DNA of 45,697 bases from Actinomycetes bacterium (lineage in GTDB: Bacteria; Actinomycetota; Acidimicrobiia; Acidimicrobiales; JAKAOS01), in the NCBI GenBank assembly GCA_021823165.1, contig JAKAOS010000003.1, forward strand, positions 1 through 45,697, read 5' to 3'. The notes below the pieces were generated by a model. The model was not told where the DNA came from. It was given only the letters and a program-made list of their open reading frames with translations, and ran no database searches. Of this stretch, positions 7,816 to 16,593 are shown piece after piece. The translations under genes were made by a program, and so were the position numbers. Within the stretch, counting starts at the first letter, position 1; each line of letters starts with the position of its first letter.

Positions 7816-9600
7816 TCAGGCCCCCATGGGCAAAGTCTTTGTCCGGCCAGGCCCCACCTGGCAGGCCTCCAGGATCCTCACGACCTCGTCTCCGGTCATC
7901 TCTTCGCGCTCCAACAGCTCGTCTCGTAGCGCCTCCAAAGCGCGCCTGTGCCCCTCGAGGTGTCCTTTGGCCTCGGCCTTGGCTCGCCCGAGGAGCTGCT
8001 CCATTGCCCGCCGGCCTTCGTCGGTGGCCGCCACGGCGGCCACGATGCCCTCCCTCGGGGCCAGGGCCGAATAGGAGACGAGCGTGCCGGCCATCCCGAA
8101 CGTCCCCACCATCTGCGCCGCCCAGGAAGTGGCTGCTGCGAGGTCCCCTGCGACGCCGGTGCTTGGCTCGCCAAAGAGCATCTCCTCGGCAACAAGGCCT
8201 CCCATCGCAATCACGATCAGCGCCTCCAACTCCGAGGCGGTCTGGGTGAAGCGTTCCTCTTTGTCGCTGTGCGCAGCCAGCCCCAAAGCGTCGCCACGTT
8301 TCACAATGGAAAGGAACTCCAGACGACGTCCCTCTCCCCTTACCCAGGCCAGCAGCGCATGCCCCGCCTCGTGCGAAGCAATGCGGGCCCGTTCCGTGGG
8401 GGCATACTCGACCGGCTGAGCCAAACCCAACTCCTGGGTCAGCCGGGCTCGTTTCAGGTCGCCCAGCCCCATTCGCTTGCTCCCGCGCCGGATCGCCCAA
8501 ACCAGACCCTCATCCAAGAGCCGTTCGATCATCACCGGCGTATACCCGAGGGTCTCGGAAGCCAGCTCGTCAAGGACTTTGTCATCGTCGAGGGTCTCGT
8601 CGTGGGACTTCCGCTCCAGGTAGAAGTCGAGGATCTGGCGGCGGCCGGCCCGCGCTGGCGGGGCGAAGTGGATGGAGCGATCGAAGCGGCCGGGCCGCAA
8701 CAGCGCCGGGTCCAGGTCACTCGCCCGGTTGGTAGCCCCCACTATCAGCACATTGGCAACTTCCTCGCCCGCAAGGCCCAGGCGCGCCGAGGGAGAAAGG
8801 AAGCGATTGAGCGCCTCGGTGAAACTCCGGCGCAATGCCAGCCAGCCCGAGGGTGCATCAAAGGACTGCATCTGGATGAGAAGTTCGTTCACCACGCCAG
8901 CCACGCCCTCCGCCCCGGGTCCCCTCATCCCTGCACGGGACGCCCCAATTGCATCGATCTCTTCGATGAAGCCGATAGCTCCGCCCTCGGAGCGGGCCAC
9001 CTTGCGCAACACACGGAAATAGGCGCGAATACGGCGATTGGTCTGGCCGTAGTACATCGACTGGAAGGCCGAGGAGGAGACGAAGAGGAAGGGAACCCCC
9101 GCCTCGGCTGCCATCGCTTTGGCCATAAAGGTCTTGCCGGTCCCCGGCGGGCCTTCGAAAAGCACCCCCCGGCGAGGCGAGCCACCCATCTCCCGGTTAA
9201 AGCTGCGATGGGCGCGAAAGATGTTGAGGGTCTGTATCACCTCCTCTACTACGCCATCCATGCCCTTTACGTCCGAAAGCCTCACCGTGCAGTCCTCGGG
9301 GCGGAAAAGCACATGGGGCGACCGCCCCGCCAGCACGAGAGGCGCCACCAGGACCGCTCCGAGCAGCACCACCAGGACCAGGGCCGGGAGCATTGGAGCC
9401 CAGGACGCCGGGAGCGCCATGTGGGGCCAGGGGGATCCACTCGCCCAGATCCGCCACCACATGTATCCAGCGACCAGGCCAAGCACCACGGCGAGGCGGA
9501 CAAGCCGCCGCCTCCGCGCCCTCTCCCTTGTCCGTTCTACGTCGGTTGCATGCGATTTGAGCACTTCATTACCACTTAGCGTATCCAGTGCCACCACCAT
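7816..9600 (-). CDS. FtsH-like membrane AAA metalloprotease, divergent
   Basis: A 594-residue protein with FtsH architecture: two membrane segments (about 34-49 and 70-91) around a very short external loop, an AAA domain, then an M41 peptidase domain. Visible motifs are Walker A GPPGTGKT (150-157), pore loop MYYG (182-185), second region of homology GATNRASDLDPALLRPGRFDR, zinc motif HEAGH (410-414) and a candidate third ligand Asp486. Two oddities: Walker B reads FIEEIDA instead of FIDEIDA, and about 30 extra residues (about 250-280) sit between Walker B and the second region of homology. It is probably a specialised paralogue rather than the housekeeping FtsH. The ATG at 9600 follows GGGAGG 11 bases upstream. 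Confidence 0.82.
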   Translation of the reverse strand: MVVALDTLSGNEVLKSHATDVERTRERARRRRLVRLAVVLGLVAGYMWWRIWASGSPWPHMALPASWAPMLPALVLVVLLGAVLVAPLVLAGRSPHVLFRPEDCTVRLSDVKGMDGVVEEVIQTLNIFRAHRSFNREMGGSPRRGVLFEGPPGTGKTFMAKAMAAEAGVPFLFVSSSAFQSMYYGQTNRRIRAYFRVLRKVARSEGGAIGFIEEIDAIGASRAGMRGPGAEGVAGVVNELLIQMQSFDAPSGWLALRRSFTEALNRFLSPSARLGLAGEEVANVLIVGATNRASDLDPALLRPGRFDRSIHFAPPARAGRRQILDFYLERKSHDETLDDDKVLDELASETLGYTPVMIERLLDEGLVWAIRRGSKRMGLGDLKRARLTQELGLAQPVEYAPTERARIASHEAGHALLAWVRGEGRRLEFLSIVKRGDALGLAAHSDKEERFTQTASELEALIVIAMGGLVAEEMLFGEPSTGVAGDLAAATSWAAQMVGTFGMAGTLVSYSALAPREGIVAAVAATDEGRRAMEQLLGRAKAEAKGHLEGHRRALEALRDELLEREEMTGDEVVRILEACQVGPGRTKTLPMGA

Positions 9601-10041
9601 GCGTGTCTAGCCCTCCCACTCACCACGGAGAGTAGCGTTTTGGGAACCCGCGCGCCAGTGGCAAGGCCGAGAACCCCGGGCATGCCGCCGGGCGGCGGTA
9701 GCGGCCCGAGTTGGAAGGGCGCGATCACCCGGCGGGAATCAGCCGTCCCCGCCAGCAACCACCGCTAACCCCTCGGAATCCCGGAGGCGTCAGAAATCAA
9801 CCGAGTTCTGGCCGACCTAACGGCTCACAGGACCGGGCAAGCCAAAACAACAACGCCTTCAGTCCGACCGAGTCCGACAGGCACCCGGCCCGAAAGGGGC
9901 CCAGTATCCCGCCCCCATTGCATGCCTTGAAAAGGACTTCGGCCGGAACAGGCCAGCGCCGACGGGACCGGCAGGATTTCCACCCCCCTGCCAAGCCATA
10001 GGGCTCAGGATTCGCCGGGTGCAGAGCCCCTCATTGGTTGC
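9601..10041. other. 441-bp intergenic region, nothing recognised
   Basis: It lies between the aminotransferase stop and the FtsH-like start. Short open frames on both strands lack ribosome binding sites and sensible composition. I see no tRNA-like T-arm, no repeat and no clear terminator. The FtsH-like promoter is expected at the left edge. Confidence 0.4.
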
Positions 10042-11220
10042 CTAGCCGGCCGCGGCCGCCAGGTCCGCGAAACGAGCGATGCCCTTGGATATGTCTTCCT
10101 CGCCCAAGGCGTAGGAGAAGCGCAGGTACCCTGGGGCTCCGAAGGCCTCTCCTGGGACAACGGCCACCTTTTGCTGCTCCAGCAGTACCTCGGCCACTGC
10201 CATGGAGCTGTCACATACGACCCCGCCCAGCTTCCGGCCCAAAAGGCCCTTGACCGAAGGGAAGGCATAAAAGGCACCCTCGGGCTCCAGGCATTCCACA
10301 CCATCCACATCGGAGAGAAGGCCCCAGATGAGCTTCCGGCGCCGGTCGAATGCCTCCCGCATCGGACGAGCCAACTCCGGCCCTCCCGCCAATGCCGCCA
10401 GCGCAGCACGCTGGGAGACATTGGCGACGTTTGACGTCTGTTGCGACTGAAGGTTCACCGCAGCCTTCACAATGTCCTCCGGGCCGACCATCCAGCCCAC
10501 CCGCCATCCAGTCATGGCATAGGTTTTTGCGACCCCGTTCAACAACACCGTCCGGTCCTCGAGTTCGGGCACCAGCCTGAGCAGAGAGGGGCGTTCTCTC
10601 CCCCCGTAGACGAGGTGTTCGTATATGTCGTCCGATATCACCCACAGCCCCGTCTCGGCTGCCCAGCGGGCGATGGCGGCGAGTTCCCCTTCGTCGTAGA
10701 CGGCACCGGAGGGATTGGAGGGAGATACCAACACAAGCGCCTTGGTCCTGGCACTCCTGGCAGCCTCTAGGTCCTCGACTCCAACCTTGAAGCCCTTGTC
10801 GTGCTCTGCCAGCACCGGGACCGGAACACCGCCCGCCAAAGAGATGAGTTCTGGGTAGGTGGTCCAATAGGGGGCCGGGAGTATTACCTCGTCGCCGGGG
10901 TCCAACAGGGTCGCAAAGGCATTGGCAACTGCATGCTTGCCACCATTGCTGACAAGCACCCGGGAGGGAGAAACGCTTATCCCAGAGTCCCGCAGCGTGG
11001 CGGCGGCAATCGCCTCCCGCAGTTCGGGAAGCCCCGCCGAGGGCGTGTAGTGGTGATTTCGGGGATCGGCACAGGCCGCCTGGGCTGCGGCTACCACAAC
11101 CTGGGGAGTTGGGAAGTCCGGCTCCCCTGCGCCGAAGACGACCATGTCCTCCCCGGCGGCCGCCATGGCCTTTGCCTTGGCGTCGATGGTGAGGGTCGCC
11201 GAGGGAGAGATGGCCGACAC
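10042..11220 (-). CDS. class I/II aminotransferase (AspC/AspB-like)
   Basis: A PLP-dependent aminotransferase of fold type I, aspartate aminotransferase subgroup, about 392 residues. Landmarks are [16 protein letters not shown] at the N-terminus, [28 protein letters not shown] and the PLP lysine in [13 protein letters not shown], with the C-terminal [10 protein letters not shown]. It probably exchanges aspartate with 2-oxoglutarate or acts on a related substrate. I chose GTG 11220 because homologues start only a few residues before ISPS, an AAGGG lies 11 bases upstream, and ATG starts at 11286 or 11295 would leave just 9-18 bp to the divergent serC start. The longer starts cannot be excluded. 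Confidence 0.85.
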   Translation of the reverse strand: MSAISPSATLTIDAKAKAMAAAGEDMVVFGAGEPDFPTPQVVVAAAQAACADPRNHHYTPSAGLPELREAIAAATLRDSGISVSPSRVLVSNGGKHAVANAFATLLDPGDEVILPAPYWTTYPELISLAGGVPVPVLAEHDKGFKVGVEDLEAARSARTKALVLVSPSNPSGAVYDEGELAAIARWAAETGLWVISDDIYEHLVYGGRERPSLLRLVPELEDRTVLLNGVAKTYAMTGWRVGWMVGPEDIVKAAVNLQSQQTSNVANVSQRAALAALAGGPELARPMREAFDRRRKLIWGLLSDVDGVECLEPEGAFYAFPSVKGLLGRKLGGVVCDSSMAVAEVLLEQQKVAVVPGEAFGAPGYLRFSYALGEEDISKGIARFADLAAAAG

Positions 11221-11263
11221 CTTGGCCGAGACCCTTCGTGCCGAGTTTTGGGAAATGGGGAAA

Positions 11264-11269
11264 TATGAT
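11264..11269 (+). promoter_or_regulatory. candidate -10 box for serC
   Basis: TATGAT, 35 bases before the serC GTG, matches the -10 consensus at five of six positions. Its reverse reading, ATCATA, lies in the space that a short-start aspartate aminotransferase would leave free. No good -35 is visible. Confidence 0.35.
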
Positions 11270-11304
11270 GCGGAGTTACTCGCCATACCTGCCATGCTTG
11301 CACA

Positions 11305-12435
11305 GTGACCGAAACCCAACCACACCAAATACGTATACCCGACTCTATGCTTCCGGCCGACGGCCGGTTTGGGTCTGGGCCGTCCAAGGTGAGGCAACAG
11401 GCCGTGGCCGCCCTGGCCGAGGCAGCACCCCACTATCTCGGGACCAGTCACCGGCGTCCCGCCGTAAAGTCCATGGTGGCCAAGGTGCGTTCGGGGCTGC
11501 GGGAGCTGTTGGCGCTTCCCGATGAGTACTCCGTAGTGCTGGGCAACGGCGGCGCCACCTCCTTTTGGGACGTAGCCACCTTCTGCCTCATCGACTCCAA
11601 GAGTCAGCACCTCTCCTTCGGCGAGTTCTCCTCCAAGTTCGCCGCAGCCGCCAAGGCGGCCCCCCACATCGGCGAACCCGAGGTGATCACCTCGGCCCCC
11701 GGCACCCACCCGTTGCCAGTTACCCAAAACGACATCGACGTCTACGCCTTTACTCACAACGAAACCTCCACTGGCGTTGCCATGGAAATCAAGCGGCCCT
11801 CCGGCGCCAGTGGGCTCGTGGTGGTCGACGGCACCTCCGCTGCGGGCGGGCTGCGGGTCGATGCGGCCGAGTTCGACACCTACTACTTCTCACCCCAAAA
11901 GGCCCTCGCCTCCGAGGGTGGGCTATGGGTGGCAGCGATGTCCCCCGCCGCGGTGGAAAGGGTCGCCAGCATTGCCGCTTCGGGGCGCTGGGTGCCGGCA
12001 AGTTTGGACCTCTCCATCGCGATCGACAACTCTGCCAAGGACCAGACCTACAACACACCGGCTCTGGCCACCTTGTTCCTCATGAATCACCAGATCGAAT
12101 GGATATTGGAAAACGGGGGACTCGAGTGGGCCGCGTCCCGCTGCGACGCTTCGGCCGAAGCCATCTACGGCTGGGCCGAGAAGGTCAGCTACGCAAGCCC
12201 CTTTGTGGCCGAACCGCTGGAACGGAGCCACGTGGTGGCAACCATCGACTTCGACTCCTCCGTCGATGCCGCCGCAGTCGCCAAGGTGCTCCGCTCCAAT
12301 GGGATCCTGGACACCGAGCCCTACCGCAAGCTCGGCCGCAATCAGTTGCGGGTGGCGCTGTTCCCCGCGATCGAACCCTCCGACGTGGCCGCGTTGTGCG
12401 AGTGCATCGATCACGTGGTATCGGCACTTTCCTGA
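11305..12435 (+). CDS. serC: phosphoserine aminotransferase, actinobacterial type
   Basis: A 376-residue PLP enzyme that converts 3-phosphohydroxypyruvate and glutamate to O-phosphoserine in serine biosynthesis. The N-terminal pattern [20 protein letters not shown] is that of mycobacterial SerC and fixes the GTG start at 11305. Other landmarks are [25 protein letters not shown] (Asp175 near the PLP) and the Schiff-base Lys199 in [14 protein letters not shown]. There is no ribosome binding site in front of the GTG. The gene is divergent from an aminotransferase gene and stands alone, with no serA or serB beside it. Confidence 0.93.
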   Translation: MTETQPHQIRIPDSMLPADGRFGSGPSKVRQQAVAALAEAAPHYLGTSHRRPAVKSMVAKVRSGLRELLALPDEYSVVLGNGGATSFWDVATFCLIDSKSQHLSFGEFSSKFAAAAKAAPHIGEPEVITSAPGTHPLPVTQNDIDVYAFTHNETSTGVAMEIKRPSGASGLVVVDGTSAAGGLRVDAAEFDTYYFSPQKALASEGGLWVAAMSPAAVERVASIAASGRWVPASLDLSIAIDNSAKDQTYNTPALATLFLMNHQIEWILENGGLEWAASRCDASAEAIYGWAEKVSYASPFVAEPLERSHVVATIDFDSSVDAAAVAKVLRSNGILDTEPYRKLGRNQLRVALFPAIEPSDVAALCECIDHVVSALS

Positions 12436-12555
12436 ACTGCTGACCCTCGATCTCGACGGCGATCCAATGGGCGCCACCTACCCCTAGCCGGCGCCTGCCG
12501 GTTGCTTGGTGGTGAAACGGGCCAACGGCGACGGGGTGAGCGGGAGGAGGCTTCG

Positions 12556-12886
12556 GTGGACCCTGCGGTCGCCTTCAAGGCCCTCGCGGACCCCGTCCGG
12601 CTCGGGCTCCTCGGCGAGGTCGCGCATGGGTCAGCTTTGTGCATGTGAACTTGTCGATGCAGCGAGCCGGAGCCAGCCCACCGTCAGCCACCACCTGCGG
12701 GAGGCGGGACTGCTGCACGCCAACAAGCGCGAAAGCTGGATGTGGCACTCGGTTGCAACAAGGCGCATCGAGGCCGTGATAAGCGGCCTCGATGCTCTCG
12801 TTCCCGCCCCTCGGAGGCTCCAGAGCCGCTTCGGTCGGATATATAAGGAAACGGAATGCCTTCTCCGGCATTGGGTTTTCATCTAG
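12556..12886 (+). pseudogene. ArsR-family metalloregulator, frameshifted
   Basis: The gene starts well: AGGAGG at 12545-12550 precedes GTG 12556, which opens DPAVAFKALADPVRLGLLGE, a typical ArsR helix 1-2. That frame stops at TGA near 12650. The remainder, LCACELVDAASRSQPTVSHHL and LREAGLLHANKRESWMWHSV, continues one frame over to 12886. A shift of one base between about 12625 and 12645 would join them. The second half also lacks about three residues between the recognition helix and REAGLL. The CAC motif matches the CxC metal site of ArsR/SmtB repressors. It ends 10 bp before an ABC exporter gene it may once have controlled. A sequencing error cannot be excluded. Confidence 0.7.
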
Positions 12887-12889
12887 GCT
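12884..12889 (+). promoter_or_regulatory. -10 box of a probable leaderless ABC transcript
   Basis: TAGGCT, a classic actinobacterial -10, ends 6 bases before the ATG of the ABC ATPase gene. Transcription would then begin at the A of ATG. No ribosome binding site is present, which agrees with a leaderless message. The -35 region is not convincing. Confidence 0.45.
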
Positions 12890-12895
12890 GCGCGC

Positions 12896-13834
12896 ATGGC
12901 GACCAGGGGCACAGCCACCTCATCCCGCTCGCTGCCACCTGGACAGGGAGCGGCACTGGTTCTGTCCGGGGTCCACAAGAGCTTCAAGGAACTCCACGCC
13001 GTCAAAGGAATAGACCTCGAGGTGGCCCGGGGGGAGGTGGTCGCTCTCCTGGGCCCCAACGGAGCGGGAAAGACCACCACCATCGACATGGTGCTGGGAC
13101 TCAACCAGCCCGACAGCGGATCGGTCGAGGTCTTCTCACTCTCACCGCGACACGCGGTGGCCCGGGGGGCAGTCGCCGCAGTGCTGCAGAACGGGGGTCT
13201 GCTCAAGGATTTCACCGTTCAGGAAACCCTGAGATATGTGGCTGCCCTCTATCCCAACTCCCGCTCCGTCCCCGAGGTCACAGACCGGGCGGGATTGACT
13301 TCCATAGCGGACCGGCTGGTTGGCAAGTGTTCCGGTGGGGAGCAGCAGCGACTGCGCTTCGCAATGGCCCTTCTCCCCGATCCGTGGCTGCTCATCTTGG
13401 ACGAACCAACTCAGGGAATGGACGTGGAGGGACGCCGGAGGTTCTGGGAGTCGATCAGGAGCGAGGGGATGTCCGGGCCCACGGTGATCTTTGCCACCCA
13501 CTACCTGGATGAGGCCGACGCCTACGCGGATCGGGTGGTGCTCATGCGCAAGGGCGAAATTGTCGCCAATGGCACCGCCTCGGAGGTGAAAAAGAGGGCC
13601 TCGGGGCGGACTCTCCGGGCGACCTGGAGGGGAGCCCAACCCGATGCGCTGGCACATATTCCCGGTGTGGAGGCGGTCGAGATCCGGGGGGAGTCGGTAA
13701 TCATCCAGGCATCGGACACCGATGCAATCGCCCGCTTCCTTTTGAACCAGACCCCGGCACGAGACATCGAGATCACCTCCCGCAGCCTCGAAGACGCCTT
13801 CATCGCGCTGACCTCTGAGGATGTGACACGGTGA
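12896..13834 (+). CDS. ABC transporter ATP-binding protein
   Basis: A 312-residue ABC ATPase of the ABC-2/drug-exporter type. Walker A is GPNGAGKTTT, the Q-loop is VLQNGG, the signature is CSGGEQQRL, Walker B is LLILDEPTQGMD and the switch histidine is in FATHYLDEAD. A C-terminal extension after the nucleotide domain is typical of this class. It overlaps the permease gene by 4 bases (GTGA), so the two form one exporter. The substrate cannot be told; a broken metalloregulator just upstream hints at stress or toxic-compound export, which is weak evidence. Confidence 0.88.
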   Translation: MATRGTATSSRSLPPGQGAALVLSGVHKSFKELHAVKGIDLEVARGEVVALLGPNGAGKTTTIDMVLGLNQPDSGSVEVFSLSPRHAVARGAVAAVLQNGGLLKDFTVQETLRYVAALYPNSRSVPEVTDRAGLTSIADRLVGKCSGGEQQRLRFAMALLPDPWLLILDEPTQGMDVEGRRRFWESIRSEGMSGPTVIFATHYLDEADAYADRVVLMRKGEIVANGTASEVKKRASGRTLRATWRGAQPDALAHIPGVEAVEIRGESVIIQASDTDAIARFLLNQTPARDIEITSRSLEDAFIALTSEDVTR

Positions 13835-14616
13835 ATCTCGCCCCCGATACCGACCACCGGGGCCTTGGCTTTGTAGGACTCAGCCCGGCGATTTTGGCCC
13901 TTGACGTGCGCAGGATGCTACGCAACCGGCGCACCGCCATCTTCTCTCTGGTGATGCCGGTGATCTTCTTCCTCATATTCGGGACCAACAGCGCATTTGC
14001 CAAGATCAAAGTCGGAACCGGCAACGTGTCTGCCGACGTGATGATCTCCATGGCGCTGTATGGAGCGGTGCTTTCCACCGCCAGCGCGGGTGCGATGGTA
14101 TCGATAGAGCGGGCGGCGGGATGGAGCCGCCAACTCCGGATCACCCCCCTTTCCCCCTTCGCCTACATTGCCGCCAAGATGCTGGTCGCCCTGCTTCTCG
14201 GGGCGGTGTCGGTGGCATCTGTCTATGCAGCGGGCGCCATAGTCGGGGACCCTTCGCTCCCGGTCCAGGACTGGGTCCTGACGGCGATCTTTGCATGGGC
14301 GGGATCGGTGCTATTCGCAGCCTTCGGCCTCTTCGCCGGCTACCTGCTCCCCTCGGAGAACGTGATGCAGATCATGGGATTCGCCCTGATGCTCTTTGCA
14401 TTCGGCGGCGGGCTTTTCATCCCCTTGAGCCAGTACTCCCCCACCCTTCGCACCATTGCAGAGTTCACCCCCCTCTACGGCCTCAGCCAGATCGTCCACT
14501 ACCCCCTATTTGGCAAGGGCTTCGACTGGGTTTGGGTGCTCAACCTCCTGGTCTGGCTCGCCATATTCTCTGCCGGGGCTACCTGGCGCTTCCGCCGGGA
14601 CACCGCCAGGGTCTGA
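13831..14616 (+). CDS. ABC-2 type transporter permease
   Basis: A 261-residue membrane protein with about six hydrophobic segments, beginning with VMPVIFFLIFGTNSAF after a basic cytoplasmic stretch (DVRRMLRNRRTA). The ERAAGWSRQLRITPLSP motif before the middle helices is characteristic of ABC-2 permeases. The GTG start overlaps the ATPase stop. With the preceding ATPase it forms a complete half-transporter pair that probably works as a dimer in the cytoplasmic membrane. Confidence 0.87.
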   Translation: MNLAPDTDHRGLGFVGLSPAILALDVRRMLRNRRTAIFSLVMPVIFFLIFGTNSAFAKIKVGTGNVSADVMISMALYGAVLSTASAGAMVSIERAAGWSRQLRITPLSPFAYIAAKMLVALLLGAVSVASVYAAGAIVGDPSLPVQDWVLTAIFAWAGSVLFAAFGLFAGYLLPSENVMQIMGFALMLFAFGGGLFIPLSQYSPTLRTIAEFTPLYGLSQIVHYPLFGKGFDWVWVLNLLVWLAIFSAGATWRFRRDTARV

Positions 14617-14936
14617 GCCCCATTTGGGTGTTGGCGACAAGCATCTTCCACTCCGCCACCGGCCTGGGCGCTTAGCTACTGAAACACTCCCGTCCTTGGG
14701 AATTACGATCCAAGGCCGTCCCCACTACAGGCGCCCATTGGGCTTTGTCCTTCAAAAGCAACTGCAAATAAGACCGAGGTGGATGGATCATTTGAGGGCA
14801 CGGGTGAAACCAAGGCAGGCTCTGGGTGCAGCCTTGGCTCAAATACGGATGTGGGCATTGGAGCTCCTGCGGCATCGCTGGGTGATACCAGTACCGGCAC
14901 CCCATCGGCATCCTCGATGTATCACCCACTGGCTGT
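14617..14936. other. 320-bp intergenic region with a weak hairpin
   Basis: It separates the ABC permease from the convergent nucleotidyltransferase gene. An inverted repeat CCTTGG (14694-14699) and CCAAGG (14710-14715) with a 10-base loop may be a weak terminator. Otherwise I see no gene, RNA or repeat. Confidence 0.35.
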
Positions 14937-15465
14937 TCAGCCCTGCATGAAAGCAACGATCTCGGTGAGTAGGAACCTCACCTTGGCCGGGATCGGGCGG
15001 CCAGGGTAGGCCTGGCAAACCAGGTCAAGCCCCTGATCCACGGTGGTGAAGCCGAGTTGGCGGTAAAGCAGGATGATGTCGTCGGCGTCTATCTCGGCGC
15101 GGGCAGCAAACAGCTTCATCGCCAGCAAATACCGAGGGGAGGCCACATCGACGATGAGGGAGTCACTCGCGTAGAAGCGCTGGGCATCCGGGTCGGGGCC
15201 CGGCAAGAACCCCTTGACCGCGTCGTTCAGCCAGTCCTCGGCGAGCCCCTCCCGCTCCGCTACGGAGGCGGCGGCCTTCCGGACGACGTCTGATGGGACG
15301 AAAACCGCGTCAAGGTCCCCGGTAGAGCGCGCAGCATCGTAGGCAACGGCAATGGCCGCCCCCCCCTACCAAAAAGAGTTCGCCCTTTGCACCGCGCTCG
15401 GCAAGTTCCTGCGACAAGTGCTCAAAAAGAGTGCGGATATCCTCACGCCCTAGGCCGACGGTCAT
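14937..15465 (-). pseudogene. DUF6036-type nucleotidyltransferase, frameshifted at a homopolymer
   Basis: ATG 15465 opens TVGLGREDIRTLFEHLSQEL and runs to GELFLVGG. It then meets eight consecutive Cs (15359-15366 on the plus strand), read as G on the coding strand. Removing one base restores GGAAIAVAYDAARSTGDLDAVF, the nucleotidyltransferase core motif with its GG, D and D residues, and the frame then stays open to TGA at 14937. The restored protein would have about 175 residues, normal for this family. These proteins act as the toxin-like member of nucleotidyltransferase toxin-antitoxin pairs. It overlaps its upstream partner by ATGA. A lesion, phase variation or a sequencing indel are all possible. 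Confidence 0.72.
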
Positions 15466-15878
15466 GTCCGCTCCAGCGCACCGCTGGTGATGAACACCCC
15501 GCGCCGGCGAAACGACGACGGCGACTCCACCATCGCCTGAGCGTGCAGGCCGGTCAGGTCGGTTACGAACCACCACGGCCATGCCTCCCGTTGGGGGAGC
15601 CTGGCCCAGGAGGGAACCCCCCAACCGTCCCTACGGGCCAAGTGTTCGGCCATAGCCGCGAACGCCGCGTCCACCCGGCTGTCTCCCGTGCTACTGGGTG
15701 CCTGGGCCCACATCCGGGACGCCGCTTCGGTGCCCGCGTGGCAAAGAACGCTCGTGTAGTCATCCAGCAGCTGGGCAAAGACATAGCGCCACAGCCTGCT
15801 AAGCCGCTCTCCACCCTCGAGCATGGCCCGAGCGCTGCCCGCTGCCTGGTCGGCCGACACAAACGCCCGCAATGCCAC
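15462..15878 (-). CDS. partner protein of the nucleotidyltransferase (putative antitoxin)
   Basis: A 138-residue soluble, helical protein. Its C-terminal half, PSWARLPQREAWPWWFV and FRRRGVFITSGALERT, resembles proteins that I recall next to DUF6036-type nucleotidyltransferases, where they are proposed antitoxins. Some relatives have an N-terminal helix-turn-helix; none is seen here. The start is GTG 15878 without a strong ribosome binding site. The stop overlaps the nucleotidyltransferase start by four bases, so the two are translated together. Assignment as antitoxin rests on context and pattern memory. Confidence 0.6.
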   Translation of the reverse strand: MALRAFVSADQAAGSARAMLEGGERLSRLWRYVFAQLLDDYTSVLCHAGTEAASRMWAQAPSSTGDSRVDAAFAAMAEHLARRDGWGVPSWARLPQREAWPWWFVTDLTGLHAQAMVESPSSFRRRGVFITSGALERT

Positions 15879-16076
15879 CGCTTCATGCTACCGAACACCG
15901 CAAACACCGGGGGAAAGGTGGGCACCCGCCCATCAGGCCACAACCGAGGACAGCACCGCCGTCGTAATGCAGCGATACTCGGTCTGCAGGGTTTGTCCGC
16001 CGGGGCGATCCGGCCCTTTGCCCGGGTCCCATGCGGATGCCGGCGGCGATACAGCTACTGGTGTGGGTGCCGGTGA

Positions 16077-16541
16077 CTAGGCGACTTCCATGGCAAGCCC
16101 ACCGGTGGCCGAGGACAGGGCTTGGAAGCTGAGGGAGACCATCGTGTGTTCATCCCCACCGCCCGCCCACACCAAGGAGTATGAGGCGAGGGCCAAGTCC
16201 AACACCGTCTCGATCGGCTCGATGTGTCCCACCGGCGCCACACCCCCCACGACCTGGCCGGTCTTGGCGGCAACGAACGCTGGCGAGGCGGTGCGTATCC
16301 TTTGGGCCCCCAGGCGCTGGGACAACAGCCCAACATCCACCCGATGGGACCCACTGGCCACGACCAGCAGTGGCCGCCCATCGGCTTTGAACACCAAGCT
16401 GTTGGCGATCGCACCCAGGTCGCATCCCAATGCAGCAGCGGCTGCGGCTGCAGTTGGCACCGGGGTCTCGAAACTGCACATCCCAAAGGCCACGCCGGCC
16501 TTTCTCAATGCGACCTCGACCCTTTGGGCGGCCGGGCTCAT
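16077..16541 (-). CDS. YbaK/EbsC-family aminoacyl-tRNA deacylase-like protein
   Basis: A 154-residue single-domain protein of the YbaK/ProX editing family, which hydrolyses mischarged Cys- or Ala-tRNA(Pro) in trans. Visible landmarks are the N-terminal VEVALRKAGV, the LGCDLGAIANSLVFKADG core, and GGVAPVGH before the C-terminal GGGDEHTMVSLSF segment. I chose ATG 16541 because AGGGGG lies 6 bases upstream and homologues begin here; a longer open frame reaches back into the ABC gene without a start signal. It follows that ABC gene by 52 bp on the same strand. The exact tRNA substrate is not predictable. Confidence 0.82.
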   Translation of the reverse strand: MSPAAQRVEVALRKAGVAFGMCSFETPVPTAAAAAAALGCDLGAIANSLVFKADGRPLLVVASGSHRVDVGLLSQRLGAQRIRTASPAFVAAKTGQVVGGVAPVGHIEPIETVLDLALASYSLVWAGGGDEHTMVSLSFQALSSATGGLAMEVA

Positions 16542-16593
16542 TGCGGCCCCCTGGGAGCTGTTTCGACGGCGATCGGACACATGGATTGTCCCT

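Noticed and set aside
7948-9579. 543-codon frame antisense to the FtsH-like gene
   Set aside because: Same GC-bias shadow; the sense strand has all AAA and M41 motifs.
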